A stretch of DNA of 64,000 nucleotides from Planobispora rosea (GCF_014648175.1 NZ_BMQP01000015.1:1-64000); one strand, 5' to 3'. Counted from the first letter of the stretch, positions 30,039 to 40,700 are shown. Numbers and translations are program-made. Notes: generated from the letters alone by a model not told the origin.

Positions 30039-31697
30039 TCAGGACCCCTTGGCCGAGGCGTCCTCCGGGAGCTGGTCCGGCTCGGCGACCCGGAACCAGC
30101 GGCAGCCGTACGGGCCCAGGGTGAAGCGCACGCGCCCGTCGGCCGGGATGTCCAGCGTGCCGTCCACGAGCAGGTCCACCAGGATCTTCGAGTCGTCGAT
30201 CCCGCACAGGAAGAGCTCCACCTCCGCGTCCCGGTCGGCGAAGTTGTGCACGGCGAGCACGGTGCCGCCCTCGGCGTCGGCCCGGTGGGCCAGCACCGCC
30301 TCGTCGCCCGCGTCCAGGACCTCGTACTCGCCCCAGGCCAGCTCCGGCGACTCGCGGTAGCGCTCGATCAGCATCGTCACCCACCGCAGCAACGAGTCCG
30401 GGTCGCGGCGCTGCTGGTCCACGTTCACCTGGCGCGGGCCGTACTCGTTGTCCGGGCTGGGCACGGAGACCTTGGGGTTCTCCGAGAAGCCGCCGTCCGG
30501 AGACCACTGCATCGGCACCCGCACCGCCATCCGGCCCTCGCCGTCGAGGTTCTCGCCCAGGCCGATCTCCTCCCCGTAGAAGAGCACCGGGGTGCCCGGC
30601 AGCGAGAACATCACGCTGTAGGCGAGCTTGAGCCGGCGCAGGTCGCCGCCGAGCATCGGCGGCAGCCGGCGGCGCAGGCCGCGCCCGAACAGCTGCATGT
30701 CCTTGTCCGGGCCGAAGGCGTCGAAGACCTCCTGGCGCTCGGAGTCGGTCAGCTTGTCCAGGGTCAGCTCGTCGTGGTTGCGGATGAAGGTCGCCCACTG
30801 GGAGTCCTTCGGCGGCCGGGGCCGCTCGCGCAGGACGTCGGCGAGCGCCTTGGGATTCTGCCTGGCCATCGACAGGTGGAAGCGCTGCATGCCGATGAAG
30901 TCGAAGCACATGGTGATCTGGTCACCGTTGCCGTTGCCGAAGTAGTGCATCAGGTCCGGGTAGGGCAGGTTGACCTCGCCCAGCAGGATCGCGCTGCCGT
31001 CGCGCCGGTTGAGGAAGGCCCGCAGGTCGGCGAGGAACTCGTGCGGGTCCCCGCCCACGCCCTCCAGCAGGAACGGCACCGCGTCCACCCGGAAGCCGGA
31101 CAGGCCCAGCTCCATCCAGAAGCCGAGGATGCGCGCGATCTCGTCGCGGACCTCGGGATTGGCCGTGTTCAGGTCCGGCTGGAACCGGTAGAACCGGTGC
31201 AGGTAGTACTGCCCGGTCCCCTCGTCGAGCTCCCAGACGCTGTCCTCCTTGTCGGGGAAGACCAGGTCCTTGGGATCGACCGGATCCGGCTCGTCCTGCC
31301 AGACGTACCAGTCGCGCTTGGGCGAGTCCCGGCTGGAGCGGGCCTCCTTGAACCAGGGGTGCTCGTCGGAGGTGTGGTTGACCACCAGGTCCGCGATGAC
31401 CCGGATGCCCCGGTCCCTGGCGGTCCGCATGAACTCCACGAAGTCGCCCAGGGTGCCCAGCCGGGGGTCCACGGAGTAGAAGTCGGTGATGTCGTAACCG
31501 TCGTCGCGGTCGGGGGTGGGGAAGAACGGCATCAGCCAGATGCACGTCACCCCGAGCCTGTCCAGGTGGTCGACCTGCTGGGTCAGCCCCCGGAAGTCGC
31601 CGATGCCGTCGCCGTTGCCGTCCTTGTACGTCTCGACGTCCAGGCAGTAGACCACGGCGTTCTTCCACCACAGGTCCGCGGTGTAGGTCAGTCGCAT
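30039..31697 (-). CDS. GH13 alpha-amylase-family enzyme, trehalose-synthase-like
   Basis: 552 aa. (beta/alpha)8 GH13 signatures: DLVVNHTSDEHPWF (region I), GFRVDAVPFL with the nucleophile Asp (region II), ILLGEVNLP with the acid/base Glu (region III), and FIRNHDELTLD with the transition-state Asp (region IV). The N-terminal WWKNAVVYCLDVETYKDGNG and the overall length resemble TreS-like maltose-to-trehalose isomerases and relatives, but the exact specificity cannot be fixed by eye. Start ATG 31697 has a weak upstream ribosome site. Monocistronic. Confidence 0.85.
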   Translation of the reverse strand: MRLTYTADLWWKNAVVYCLDVETYKDGNGDGIGDFRGLTQQVDHLDRLGVTCIWLMPFFPTPDRDDGYDITDFYSVDPRLGTLGDFVEFMRTARDRGIRVIADLVVNHTSDEHPWFKEARSSRDSPKRDWYVWQDEPDPVDPKDLVFPDKEDSVWELDEGTGQYYLHRFYRFQPDLNTANPEVRDEIARILGFWMELGLSGFRVDAVPFLLEGVGGDPHEFLADLRAFLNRRDGSAILLGEVNLPYPDLMHYFGNGNGDQITMCFDFIGMQRFHLSMARQNPKALADVLRERPRPPKDSQWATFIRNHDELTLDKLTDSERQEVFDAFGPDKDMQLFGRGLRRRLPPMLGGDLRRLKLAYSVMFSLPGTPVLFYGEEIGLGENLDGEGRMAVRVPMQWSPDGGFSENPKVSVPSPDNEYGPRQVNVDQQRRDPDSLLRWVTMLIERYRESPELAWGEYEVLDAGDEAVLAHRADAEGGTVLAVHNFADRDAEVELFLCGIDDSKILVDLLVDGTLDIPADGRVRFTLGPYGCRWFRVAEPDQLPEDASAKGS

Positions 31698-31835
31698 GGG
31701 CCCGCCCTACCCCGTCGTGAACCTTTTATGAGGACCGCTTCACTGACTGCGGGAACCGCTCCCGGGACAAGGACGCATACCGTCCTGCCGTCCGCCGGTT
31801 AAGGTGGGATGACTCGTGACCCACCGGAGGGCATC

Positions 31836-32204
31836 ATGCGGCAGCTGAGGCGCGCGCCCTTCGGCTGGCTGCTCGCCCTGCTCTTCCCCCTGCTGGTCTC
31901 CGGCGGGGCGGGCGCGGCCACCGCCTCCGCCTTCCTGCACGCCCCGGCCCTCACCAAGCCGCCCGGCGACCAGCACCCGTTCTCCCGCCAGCTCCCCGCC
32001 GGTGAGCGGCACCACGTCCTCGCCCCCGCCCCCGGGAACGGCTCCGGGGGCGGGCATCCCGTGGCGGCCGTCCCTCCGGACGCCCGCCACCTGTCGATCT
32101 CTCCCGGCCTCGGCACCGGTCCCGCCCGGCGTGACGACCCCCGTCCTCTGGCGGCCCTGCTGGTCAGGCCGGGCCGCGCACCTCCCTCCTCCACGGGCGC
32201 CTGA
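31836..32204 (+). CDS. Short hydrophobic-leader protein of unknown function
   Basis: 122 aa from ATG 31836 (GGAGG 6 nt upstream). A basic N-terminus RQLRRAPFGW and one hydrophobic helix (LLALLFPLLVSGGAGAATAS) resemble a signal peptide or anchor. The rest is rich in Pro, Gly, His and Arg with no recognised domain. It is divergent from the GH13 gene and precedes secDF by 188 nt. I do not recognise a family. Confidence 0.5.
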   Translation: MRQLRRAPFGWLLALLFPLLVSGGAGAATASAFLHAPALTKPPGDQHPFSRQLPAGERHHVLAPAPGNGSGGGHPVAAVPPDARHLSISPGLGTGPARRDDPRPLAALLVRPGRAPPSSTGA

Positions 32205-32392
32205 GGCTCCCCGGACCGCGTTCCGGGCGTCTCACCGTGCACACGGCATCTTCCGTCGCAGTGCACGGCCCTTCCATCCCGCGTACGGCCTGCCCGCTCC
32301 GGGCGCACCGCCGTACCCAGAGGACATCTCCCGCTCCGGAGTGATCGGCCCGCGTGCTGTGCCCGGAGGACTCCAAGCCTGTGGAGGCTTTC

Positions 32393-34705
32393 ATGACACG
32401 TGCCCCCGTGGTACGCGCGATAGCGGCGTTCGCCGTGATCGCGACATCTCTCTACATCGCGTTGACCATGACCCCGCGCCTCGGTCTCGACCTGCGCGGC
32501 GGTACCCAGATCGTGCTGGAGACCAGGGACTCCCCCACCGTCAAGGCCGACGCCGAGACCACCGACCGCGCCCTGGAGGTGCTCCGCCGCCGGGCCGACG
32601 GGCTGGGCGTGGCGGACGCGCCGCTGTCCCGCTCGGGAGAGCGGCGGATCATCGTGGAGCTGCCCGGCGTCCTCGACCCGACCAAGGCGGCCGAGGTCAT
32701 CGGCAAGACCGCCCAGCTGACCTTCCACCCGGTCATCTCCCCGGCCGACCAGAACACCACGCCGGGGCAGGGTGAGCGGGTCATCGCCGACGAGGACGGC
32801 AACCTGCTCCTCATCGGCCCGGCCCGGCTCACCGGCGACGGCGTCAGCGGCGCCGAGGCCGGGATCGACCCCGCCTCCGCCGGAGGCTGGTTCGTCACCG
32901 TCGACTTCCGCGACCAGGGCCGCCAGGAGTGGGCGAAGCTGACCGGCGAGGCGGCCTGCAACCAGCCGGGCGACCCCAAGCGCCGGGTCGCGATCGTGCT
33001 CGACGACAAGGTCATCACCTCCCCGCAGGTCAACGAGGGTGTGGCCTGCAACGTCGGCCTGCCGGGCAGTTCCACCCAGATCACCGGCTCCTTCACCATG
33101 GAGACGGCCGAGGACCTGGCGGCGCTCATCAAGGGCGGCGCGCTGCCGGTTCCCGTCGAGATCATCGAGCAGCGGACCGTCGGCCCGACCCTGGGCGCCG
33201 CCGCCATCGCCGCCAGCGCCCAGGCCGCCGTCATCGGCATCGTGCTGACCGCGCTGTTCATCATCGCCGTCTACCGGCTGGTGGGGTTCATCGCCGCCTT
33301 CGCCCTGGCCTGCTACGCGCTGATCTCGTACGCGGCGCTGGTCGCCCTGGGCGCCACGCTCACGCTGCCGGGTCTCGCCGGCTTCGTGCTCGCGATCGGC
33401 ATGGCGGTGGACGCCAACGTGCTGGTCTTCGAGCGGGCCCGGGAGGAGTACGCCGCCGAGCAGTCCTCCGGGGGCGCTCCGGGGACGAAGCTCCGCCCGG
33501 CGCTGGAGAAGGGCTTCCGCAACGCCTGGAGCGCGGTGGCCGACTCCAACATCACCACGCTGCTCGCCGCCGGGTTGTTGTTCTTCCTGGCCTCCGGCCC
33601 GGTGCGCGGCTTCGGCGTGACGCTGTCCATCGGTGTGATCGCCTCGCTGGTCACCGCCATGGTCATCACCCGGGTCCTGGCCCAGTGGGCGGTGAGCCGG
33701 CAGGGGGTGGCGGCCCGGCCGCGGGTCACCGGACTGTCCGACATCGGGCGGGTCCGCCGGTGGCTCACCGAGCGCGACCCCGACGTGATGCGCCGCCGCG
33801 GCCTCTACTTCGTGATCACCGGCGTGCTGGTGGTCACGGCCATGGCCGGGGTCGCGCTGCGCGGGCTGAACTTCGGGGTGGAGTTCACCGGCGGGCGGAT
33901 CGTCGAGTACTCGACGAGCCGGCCGATCACCGCGGACGCGGCCCGGGAGCTGGTCAGTGGGGCCGGGTTCCCCAGCGCCGTGGTGCAGACCTCGGGGCCC
34001 GGCGGTCCCGAGGGCTCGGTCATCTCCGTACGGACCGGTCAGATCGGCAACGCCGAGGTGGCGCGGATCGAGACGGCGCTGGAGCGCGGGGCAGGGGAGG
34101 CCGACAAGATCCGTGACGAGCTCATCGGTCCCAGCCTCGGTGACGAGTTGCGGCGCAACGCCCTGATCGCGCTGGCCGTCGCGCTCGCCGCGCAGCTGGC
34201 CTACCTGGCGTTCCGCTTCCGCTGGACGTTCGGGCTGGCGACCGTGGTGACCCTGGCGGCCGACGCGTCGATCGTGGTCGGCGCGTTCGCGTGGCTGGGC
34301 AAGCCGATCGACGGGGTGTTCCTGGCCGCGATGCTCACCGTGATCGGGTACTCGGTCAACGACAAGGTCGTGGTCTTCGACCGGGTCCGCGAGCTGTGGG
34401 GGGCCCGGCGCAAGGAGCCGTTCGCCTCGGTGGCCGGCACCGCGGTCCTGCAGACGGTGCCCCGCACGGTCAACACCGGTCTGGGCGCGCTGTTCATCCT
34501 CGCGGCGCTGGCGGTGCTGGGCGGCGCCTCGCTGACCGACTTCGCGGTGGCGCTGCTGCTCGGCATCATCGTCGGCACGCTCTCCTCGGCGTTCGTCGCG
34601 GCGCCGCTGGCGATCGTGTTCGAGAAGCACAACGCCGCCCCGCCGCCGCAGCCCAAGCAGAAGCGCGTCGCGCGTCCCCGCGAGGGCTCCGGAGCCGTGG
34701 TCTGA
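32393..34705 (+). CDS. secDF: Fused SecDF protein-export membrane protein (second-type, SecD-SecF in one chain)
   Basis: 770 aa. SecD half: GLDLRGGTQIVLETRD, RRADGLGVADAPLSRSGERR, ALIKGGALPVPVEIIEQRTV, GPTLGAAAI and the TM signature MAVDANVLVFERAREE. SecF half from ~residue 455: FGVEFTGGRIVEYSTSR, IGPSLGDELRRNALIALAV, TVIGYSVNDKVVVFDRVREL. Twelve TM helices are expected. SecDF uses proton flow to pull translocating proteins. Actinomycetes normally have separate secD and secF by yajC/ruvB; none of those neighbours is here, so this is probably an additional paralogue. ATG 32393 follows GGAGG at 6 nt. Confidence 0.85.
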   Translation: MTRAPVVRAIAAFAVIATSLYIALTMTPRLGLDLRGGTQIVLETRDSPTVKADAETTDRALEVLRRRADGLGVADAPLSRSGERRIIVELPGVLDPTKAAEVIGKTAQLTFHPVISPADQNTTPGQGERVIADEDGNLLLIGPARLTGDGVSGAEAGIDPASAGGWFVTVDFRDQGRQEWAKLTGEAACNQPGDPKRRVAIVLDDKVITSPQVNEGVACNVGLPGSSTQITGSFTMETAEDLAALIKGGALPVPVEIIEQRTVGPTLGAAAIAASAQAAVIGIVLTALFIIAVYRLVGFIAAFALACYALISYAALVALGATLTLPGLAGFVLAIGMAVDANVLVFERAREEYAAEQSSGGAPGTKLRPALEKGFRNAWSAVADSNITTLLAAGLLFFLASGPVRGFGVTLSIGVIASLVTAMVITRVLAQWAVSRQGVAARPRVTGLSDIGRVRRWLTERDPDVMRRRGLYFVITGVLVVTAMAGVALRGLNFGVEFTGGRIVEYSTSRPITADAARELVSGAGFPSAVVQTSGPGGPEGSVISVRTGQIGNAEVARIETALERGAGEADKIRDELIGPSLGDELRRNALIALAVALAAQLAYLAFRFRWTFGLATVVTLAADASIVVGAFAWLGKPIDGVFLAAMLTVIGYSVNDKVVVFDRVRELWGARRKEPFASVAGTAVLQTVPRTVNTGLGALFILAALAVLGGASLTDFAVALLLGIIVGTLSSAFVAAPLAIVFEKHNAAPPPQPKQKRVARPREGSGAVV

Positions 34706-34717
34706 CCTGCGCTCCCA

Positions 34718-34753
34718 AGACGTGCCGCCATATGCCTATATGTCGGCACGTCT
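34718..34753. terminator. 36-bp near-perfect palindrome after secDF
   Basis: AGACGTGCCG pairs with CGGCACGTCT across an inner CCATATG/TATATG dyad, giving about a 17-bp stem with a single mismatch and a 2-nt loop. It starts 13 nt after the secDF stop. No T-run follows, so it may be a hairpin terminator. The near-perfect symmetry also fits an operator. Confidence 0.6.
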
Positions 34754-34893
34754 CACGGAGATACTGTGATGATCTCCCACTAGGGTGTGTCCCGCGGATC
34801 CCCCGCCGCGACGTCCGCGGCAGGTGATCCGCCGGGCGCACCCCCGGTGTGCTCCGCTTTCGACCCCTCCGCATCAGGAAGGCGGACCCAGCC

Positions 34894-35094
34894 ATGGCGA
34901 ACGACTACGCGCTGACCTTCAAGATCGTCGATGTCGACGGCGACGGCCTGATCTCGGCTCCGGAGCTGACGCGGCTGATGGAGGTGCTCGGCCAGCCCAT
35001 CACCCCCGAGGCGGCCACCGCGGCGATCGCCCGGATGGACAAGGACGGCGACGGCCGCATCTCCCTCGAGGAGTTCGCCGCTTATCTCGGATAG
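34894..35094 (+). CDS. Two-EF-hand calcium-binding protein
   Basis: 66 aa. Two canonical 12-residue loops, DVDGDGLISAPE and DKDGDGRISLEE, each with Asp at positions 1, 3, 5 and Glu at 12, so both should bind Ca2+. This is a single EF-hand pair, like small actinobacterial calmodulin-type proteins. ATG 34894 has GGAAGG about 10 nt upstream. No signal peptide, so it is cytosolic. It lies alone between secDF and the PucR gene. Confidence 0.9.
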   Translation: MANDYALTFKIVDVDGDGLISAPELTRLMEVLGQPITPEAATAAIARMDKDGDGRISLEEFAAYLG

Positions 35095-35210
35095 GTCTCA
35101 ATCCCTCCCGTCGCACGCGCGAGGTGTTGCCTTTGAGACAAGAACAAGCGTTTGCTTACTAACTCAGGTGTCAACACGTCAGAACAGGACGCGCTCCGAC
35201 GGGAGGGTCT

Positions 35211-36464
35211 ATGCCGACGAAGGAACACACACGGGTGGCGGCCGCGGGATTCAACGGCCGCAGGGGAAAGTCCCGGGATTTCTCCGACCAGCGCCTGTGG
35301 AGCTCCACGCCGACAGACACAGCCCGGCTGCTCCGGCCTGGCCTGGCCGCGGTCGCCGACCAGGTGATCGATGAGATCACGCTCCGCATCCCCGAGTACG
35401 CCCGTCCCGCCGACTCCGTCTACATCAAGGTCATCCGGCTCGCCGTGGACGAGGCGTTACGCCAGTTCGTCGACCGGATAGAGAATCCGAACCGGCCCTG
35501 GGAGCTCGACGTCTTCCGTACGATCGGGCGGGGCGAGGCCAACGAGGGCCGCAACCTCGAACCGCTCCAGACCGCGCTGCGGCTCGGCGCGCGGGTGGCC
35601 TGGCGGCGCCTGACCGAGCAGTCCGAGGCGCTCGGGCTCACCCCCCAGCACCTCTACGACCTGGGCGAGGCCATCTTCGTCTACCTCGACCAGCTCGCCG
35701 ACGCCGCCGCCGAGGGCTTCGACGAGGCCCGGGCGCACGCCGCCGGAGAGATCGAGCGCCGCCGCCACCGTCTGATGGACCTCCTGCTCAGCCAGCCTCC
35801 CGCCTCCCCCGACGCCATCGCCGACCTGGCCAAGGCCGCCGGGTGGCGGCTGCCCAAGACCGTCGCCGGGGTCGCGCTGGAGGACCACTCCGGCGGCTAC
35901 CGCCCGCCGTCGCTCCCGCCGGACGTGCTCTCCGGCATCGACCGGCCCCATCCCTGCCTGATCGTCCCCGACCCCAACGGCCCCGGCCAGGCCCAGACGC
36001 TGGAGGCCGGGCTGCGGGGCTGGCGGGCGGCCATCGGCCCCGCCGTACCCCTCTCCGCCGCCGCCACCTCGCTGCGCTGGGCCCGCGAGGCGCTGGAGCT
36101 GCGCAGACGCGGGGTGCTCAACGAGGAGCGGGGCCTGCTGCGCTGCTCCGACAACATGGCGACGCTGATCGTGTTCAAGGACGAGGAACTGGTCAACGCC
36201 CTGGCGGAGGTACGGCTCGCGCCCCTGGCCCACCTGCGTCCCAGCCAGCAGGACCGGCTGGCCGAGACGCTGCTGGCGTGGCTGCGGCACGGCCGGGGCG
36301 CCGGCGAGGTCGCCGCCCGGCTCCACGTGCACCCGCAGACGGTCCGCTACCGGCTGCGCCAGCTGGAGGAGCTCTACGGCGACCAGCTCGCCGACCCCGA
36401 CATCCGGTTCGAGCTGGAGATCGTCCTGCGCGCCCGGCGTCCCGTCACCCCCGGAACATCCTGA
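35211..36464 (+). CDS. PucR/CdaR-type transcriptional regulator
   Basis: 417 aa. The N-terminal ~180 residues form a helical RsbT-like/GGDEF-less sensory region (ADQVIDEITLRIPEYARPAD, RTIGRGEANEGRNLEPLQTA). The C-terminus is a PucR HTH (LAETLLAWLRHGRGAGEVAA; RLHVHPQTVRYRLRQLEEL). ATG 35211 has GGAGGG at 5 nt. It converges on ccr with a 20-nt overlap of stops. Its position next to the ccr-PKS operon makes it a candidate pathway regulator, though this type also controls unrelated genes. Confidence 0.85.
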   Translation: MPTKEHTRVAAAGFNGRRGKSRDFSDQRLWSSTPTDTARLLRPGLAAVADQVIDEITLRIPEYARPADSVYIKVIRLAVDEALRQFVDRIENPNRPWELDVFRTIGRGEANEGRNLEPLQTALRLGARVAWRRLTEQSEALGLTPQHLYDLGEAIFVYLDQLADAAAEGFDEARAHAAGEIERRRHRLMDLLLSQPPASPDAIADLAKAAGWRLPKTVAGVALEDHSGGYRPPSLPPDVLSGIDRPHPCLIVPDPNGPGQAQTLEAGLRGWRAAIGPAVPLSAAATSLRWAREALELRRRGVLNEERGLLRCSDNMATLIVFKDEELVNALAEVRLAPLAHLRPSQQDRLAETLLAWLRHGRGAGEVAARLHVHPQTVRYRLRQLEELYGDQLADPDIRFELEIVLRARRPVTPGTS

Positions 36465-37755
36465 TCCGGTCCTCGCCGATGCGCTCCCGCAGGGCGGGAT
36501 CCTCGATCCCGAGGTCCTCCGCGGGGGCCAGGCACAACACGCCGACCTTGCCGACGTGTTCGTTGCGCTGGACGGCGCGGGTCGCCTCGCCGGTGCGGTC
36601 CAGCGGGTAGACCGTCGACAGGGTCGGCTGCAGCATGCCCAGCGAGAGCAGCCGGTTGACCTCGTGGCACTCCTGGTAGTTCGCCCCGTGCGAGCCGATG
36701 ATGCTCTTGAGCTTCATCCACAGGTGCCGGTTGTCGTAGGTGTGGGCGTAGCCGCTGGAGGACCCGCAGGTCACCACCGAGCCGCCGCGCCGGGCCAGGT
36801 AGACGGACGCGCCGAAGGTGTCCTTGCCGGTGTGCTCGAAGACGATGTTCGGGTCCTCGCCCACCTGACGGCGGATCTCCGCGCCGAACCTGCGCCAGGC
36901 CTTCTCGTCGTCGAGGTGGTCGAACTGCGAGCGGTCCACGATGTGCTCGCAACCCATCCGGCGCAGCAGCTCGGCCTTCTCCGGGGAGCTGACCACGCCG
37001 ACCGGGATGCCGCCGCCGTTCTTCACCAGCTGCACGCCGTACCCGCCGAGCCCGCCGGTCGCGCCCCAGACCAGCACCACGTCGCCCTGCTTCATCCGGG
37101 AGCCGTGCTCGCCGACGAGCATCCGGTAGGCGGTGGAGGCGCACAACATGTTGCAGGCCGCCTCCTCCCAGCTCAGGTGCCTGGGTTTGGGCAGCAGCTG
37201 GGTGGCCTTGACCACGGCGAACTCGGCCAGCCCGCCGTAGTTCGTCTCGAACCCCCAGGCACGGAGGTCCGAACCGAGCATGGAGTCGGCGTGGCTGACC
37301 GGATCCTGCGAGTCGACGTAGGCGGGCGAGGTGACGATCCGGTCGCCGATCTTCCAGTGCTTCACGCCCGCGCCCATGCGGACGATCACCCCGGAGGCGT
37401 CCGAGCCGAGGACGTGGAAGTCCTGGTCGTGGCGGGGGTCGGTACGGCCGAAGCGCTCCAGGAAGGCGAAGGTGGGGATCGGCTCGAACATGGCCGTCCA
37501 CACGGTGTTGAAGTTGATGGCGCTGGCCATGACGGCGATCAGCACCTCGTCGGGCGCGAGCTCCGGCATCGGCACCTCGTCCACGTGGATGGACGTGGTG
37601 ACGTCCTTGTCGACCCCGTCGACGCCGTGCGGGACACGGCCGAACATGCCGACCTGGTCCTTGCGGGTGTGCGCCGCCCGGAACGACGAGGGAACCTCCA
37701 GGCGGGCGAGCTCTTCGGGGTCGGCACCGTCGATGACGGCCTGGGCGAGGGTCAT
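36445..37755 (-). CDS. ccr: Crotonyl-CoA carboxylase/reductase
   Basis: 436 aa, zinc-free MDR superfamily. NADPH-binding VWGATGGLGGYGVQLVKNGG, N-terminal SSFRAAHTRKDQVGMF and substrate loop AINFNTVWTAMFEPIPTFAF are typical of Ccr. The residues that hold CO2 in characterised Ccr enzymes appear to be kept: Asn in AINFN, Phe-Glu in GFETN and His in GSHGANYQE. The enzyme should therefore make ethylmalonyl-CoA (or alkylmalonyl-CoA) and not merely reduce enoyl-CoA. Its ATG overlaps the PKS stop (ATGA), so extender-unit supply is tied to PKS synthesis. Confidence 0.92.
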   Translation of the reverse strand: MTLAQAVIDGADPEELARLEVPSSFRAAHTRKDQVGMFGRVPHGVDGVDKDVTTSIHVDEVPMPELAPDEVLIAVMASAINFNTVWTAMFEPIPTFAFLERFGRTDPRHDQDFHVLGSDASGVIVRMGAGVKHWKIGDRIVTSPAYVDSQDPVSHADSMLGSDLRAWGFETNYGGLAEFAVVKATQLLPKPRHLSWEEAACNMLCASTAYRMLVGEHGSRMKQGDVVLVWGATGGLGGYGVQLVKNGGGIPVGVVSSPEKAELLRRMGCEHIVDRSQFDHLDDEKAWRRFGAEIRRQVGEDPNIVFEHTGKDTFGASVYLARRGGSVVTCGSSSGYAHTYDNRHLWMKLKSIIGSHGANYQECHEVNRLLSLGMLQPTLSTVYPLDRTGEATRAVQRNEHVGKVGVLCLAPAEDLGIEDPALRERIGEDRIRMFRG

Positions 37756-40700
37756 AGCTGATCTCCTAGGTGAGCGGCGATGACTTCGACGTACGGGGGA
37801 TCGAGCAGGTTGAGATGGTGGGAGCCGGGGACGGTGACGATCTCCAGTCCCGGGGCGTACGGGGCGAACCCTCTGGCGGGGTCGCCGGCGTGGGCGTACC
37901 GGGAGTCCTGGACCGCCCACGGCGTCGGCTCCGTGGAGCGGTAGAGCACCACCCGGCCCGCGTAGGTCCCCGCCCGGTAGCCCTCCAGGGCCCGGGTGTC
38001 CTGGTGCGAGGTGATCTGGTGACGCAGGATCGCCTCGCCCAGCAGTTCCAGCACCCCCGACTCGGCGATCCGGAGCTCGGCCAGGGCGAGCTGCCCCGCC
38101 TCGTCCAGCGCCGCCAGTTCCCCGTAGCCGAGCTCGACGTCCACGCCGTAGGTCTCGCGCAGATAGGCGGCGAAGTCCGCGTACCGGCGGGCGGTGATCT
38201 CCACCCGCTCCGCCGGCGCGGTCTCGTCCGGCAGCCCGGAGTCGATCATCGCGACCAGCTCGACGTTCCCGGCTCCGAGCTGCCGGGCGATCTCGAAGGC
38301 CAGGATCCCCCCGAACGACCATCCCCCCAGCCGGTACGGCCCCTCCGGCTGCACCTTCCTGATCTCCTCCACGTACCGGGCGGCGCGCTCCACCACCCCC
38401 GGTTCCGCCCCGGGCGGGCCCGCCTCCCCCAGCCGCTCCAGCCCGAACACCACCCGGCCGGTTCCCAGCGCCCCCGCCAGCGGCCCGTACACCCCGGTCG
38501 TCCCGCCCGCCGGATGCCCCAGGAACACCGGCGTCTCCCCCGGTGTCCGCGCCTGCCCGGCCAGGTAGGCGCGGGCGGCCTCGGTCAGGGGACGGATGAC
38601 GCCCTGGGCGGCCTCCTCCTCGTCGGCGGCGCGGACCAGGTCGGCGATCCGGGCCCCGGTCAGGGCGCCCCCGGCGGCCGTCGCCGTACCGATCTCCCGG
38701 CCGATCTCCCGGCCCAGCACGTCCAGCACGATCGGCAGGACATCCGCCGGGATCTCCTCGTTCACCCCGGGTTCGCGCCCCAGGACCCGCGCCAGCACGG
38801 CGACGACCCGGCGCTCCGCCGCGTCCCTCGGCCCCACCGGCCGGACCCGGGCGGCGTCCGCGTGGATGCCCAGCTCGGCCGCCACGGTCGCGGCCACGTC
38901 GCCGAGGGTCGCCCCCTGCAGCAGCAGCGCGGCCGGGACGCCCACCCCGAAGTCGTGCTCGATCGTCCCGCGCACCCGGGTCGCCGCCAGCGAGTCGAGC
39001 CCCGCCTCGGTCAGCACCGTGTCGTCCTGGAGCCACACCTCCTCGAACCCCAGCACGACGGCCGTCCGCTCCCGGATCTTGGCCGTGACCACCGCCAGCG
39101 CCTCGCCGGCCTCCATCGTGCTCAGGGCCTCGACCCCCGCCCACGCCGTCCCCGCGTCCGTCCCGGCCCCCGTCCCCGAACGCCCCGCGAGTTCCCGGAG
39201 TTCGGCGAAGTACGGCATGCGCGCGATGCCGGGAAAGACGGCCACCGCCGCTTCCGCGTCCAGCCGGACCACGCCCGCCGCCGCCACACCTCCGCCCAGC
39301 AGCGCCTCCAGCGCCTCGACGCCCTCACCGGGGGTGATCGGCGAGACCGCGGGCAGCACCGCCCGGCTCGCGCCCCCGGCCTCGGCCCAGGTCCCCCAGT
39401 TGATCGTCGTGGCCGGGAGCCCTTCCGCCCGGCGCAGGTCGCACAGCGCGTCCAGCCAGGCGTTCGCCGCCGCGTAGGCCGCCTGTCCCGGCGACCCGAG
39501 CAGCGCGGCGGCCGAGGAGAAGGCCACCCACCAGTCCAGGTCCGCGCCCCGCGTCGCCTCGTGCAGCGCCAGGCCCCCGTGGACCTTGGCGGACCAGACC
39601 CGGTGCAGGTCCTCGGCTCCGACCTCGGTGAACAGCCGGTCGTCCAGCGCTCCGGCCGCGTGCACCACCCCGCGCAACGGCAGGCCGCCCTCGGTGACCG
39701 CGCTCACCAGCCGCCCGGCGACTCCCGGAGCGGCCAGGTCTCCGGTGACCACCCGGACGTCCGTCCCGGACGTCCGGAGCCACTCGATGATCGCGGCTCC
39801 CTCGGGAGAGGGCCCGGACCGCCCGCCCAGGACGATCCGCCCGGCGCCCCGCTCGGCCAGCCAGCGCGCCACCACCAGTCCCAGCCCGCCGTACCCACCG
39901 GTGATCAGATATCCCCCGCCGCGCCGTACCACCGTCCTGCCGGGCCGTACGGCGGGCGGCGGCTGGACGGTGAGCCGGGCGGCGTGCCGTACCCCGTCCC
40001 GCCAGGCGACTTCGTCGTCGAGCTCCGCGAGCTCCGCGGGACCGGCCTCCTCCGGCCCCAGCAACTCGGCCATGACCGCCTCGGGGCCGTCCACGTCGAC
40101 CAGGCGGGCGCGCAGGCCGGGGTGTTCGAAGCCCAGCACCCGGACCAGCCCGCGCAGGGCCGCGGCCCCGGGGTCGCCCCGTTCCCCGTCCCGTACGGCC
40201 TGCGCCCGCTCGGTGACCAGGTACAGGCGTGTCCCGGCCCCGTTCCCCGCCGTGGCGAGGTCGCGGACGATCCCGGTGACGGTGAGGATCACCGCCTCGG
40301 CCCCGGCCGGGTCCAGGCCGGCCGGGGCGAGGACCACGACGTCGTCCCCGGCCGGGACGGCGTCCCCGGCCGCGGGAGCGGTCGCCGCAGAGCCGGGCGG
40401 AACGGAGCCGGTCACCGTGGGACCGGGCGGAACGGGGCCGGTCACCGCGGGGCCGGGCGGAACATCGTAGGGGGCCGGACGCTGGGCCGGGACCAGGAGG
40501 GACGTCCCGGCGCGGGGCGGGACGAGCCGGGGCAGGGATGAGCGCCGGGCGGCGTGCCCGGCGGCGGTGAGACCGGAGATGAGGCGCTCGGCTCGTAGGT
40601 CCCCCTCACCAGCCACAATCAGCCAACCACGAGCCGAGCGCGGAATTGATCCATTCCCGCCCGGCTCACGCTCAACACCTGGACCCGCTGATATCCGGGT

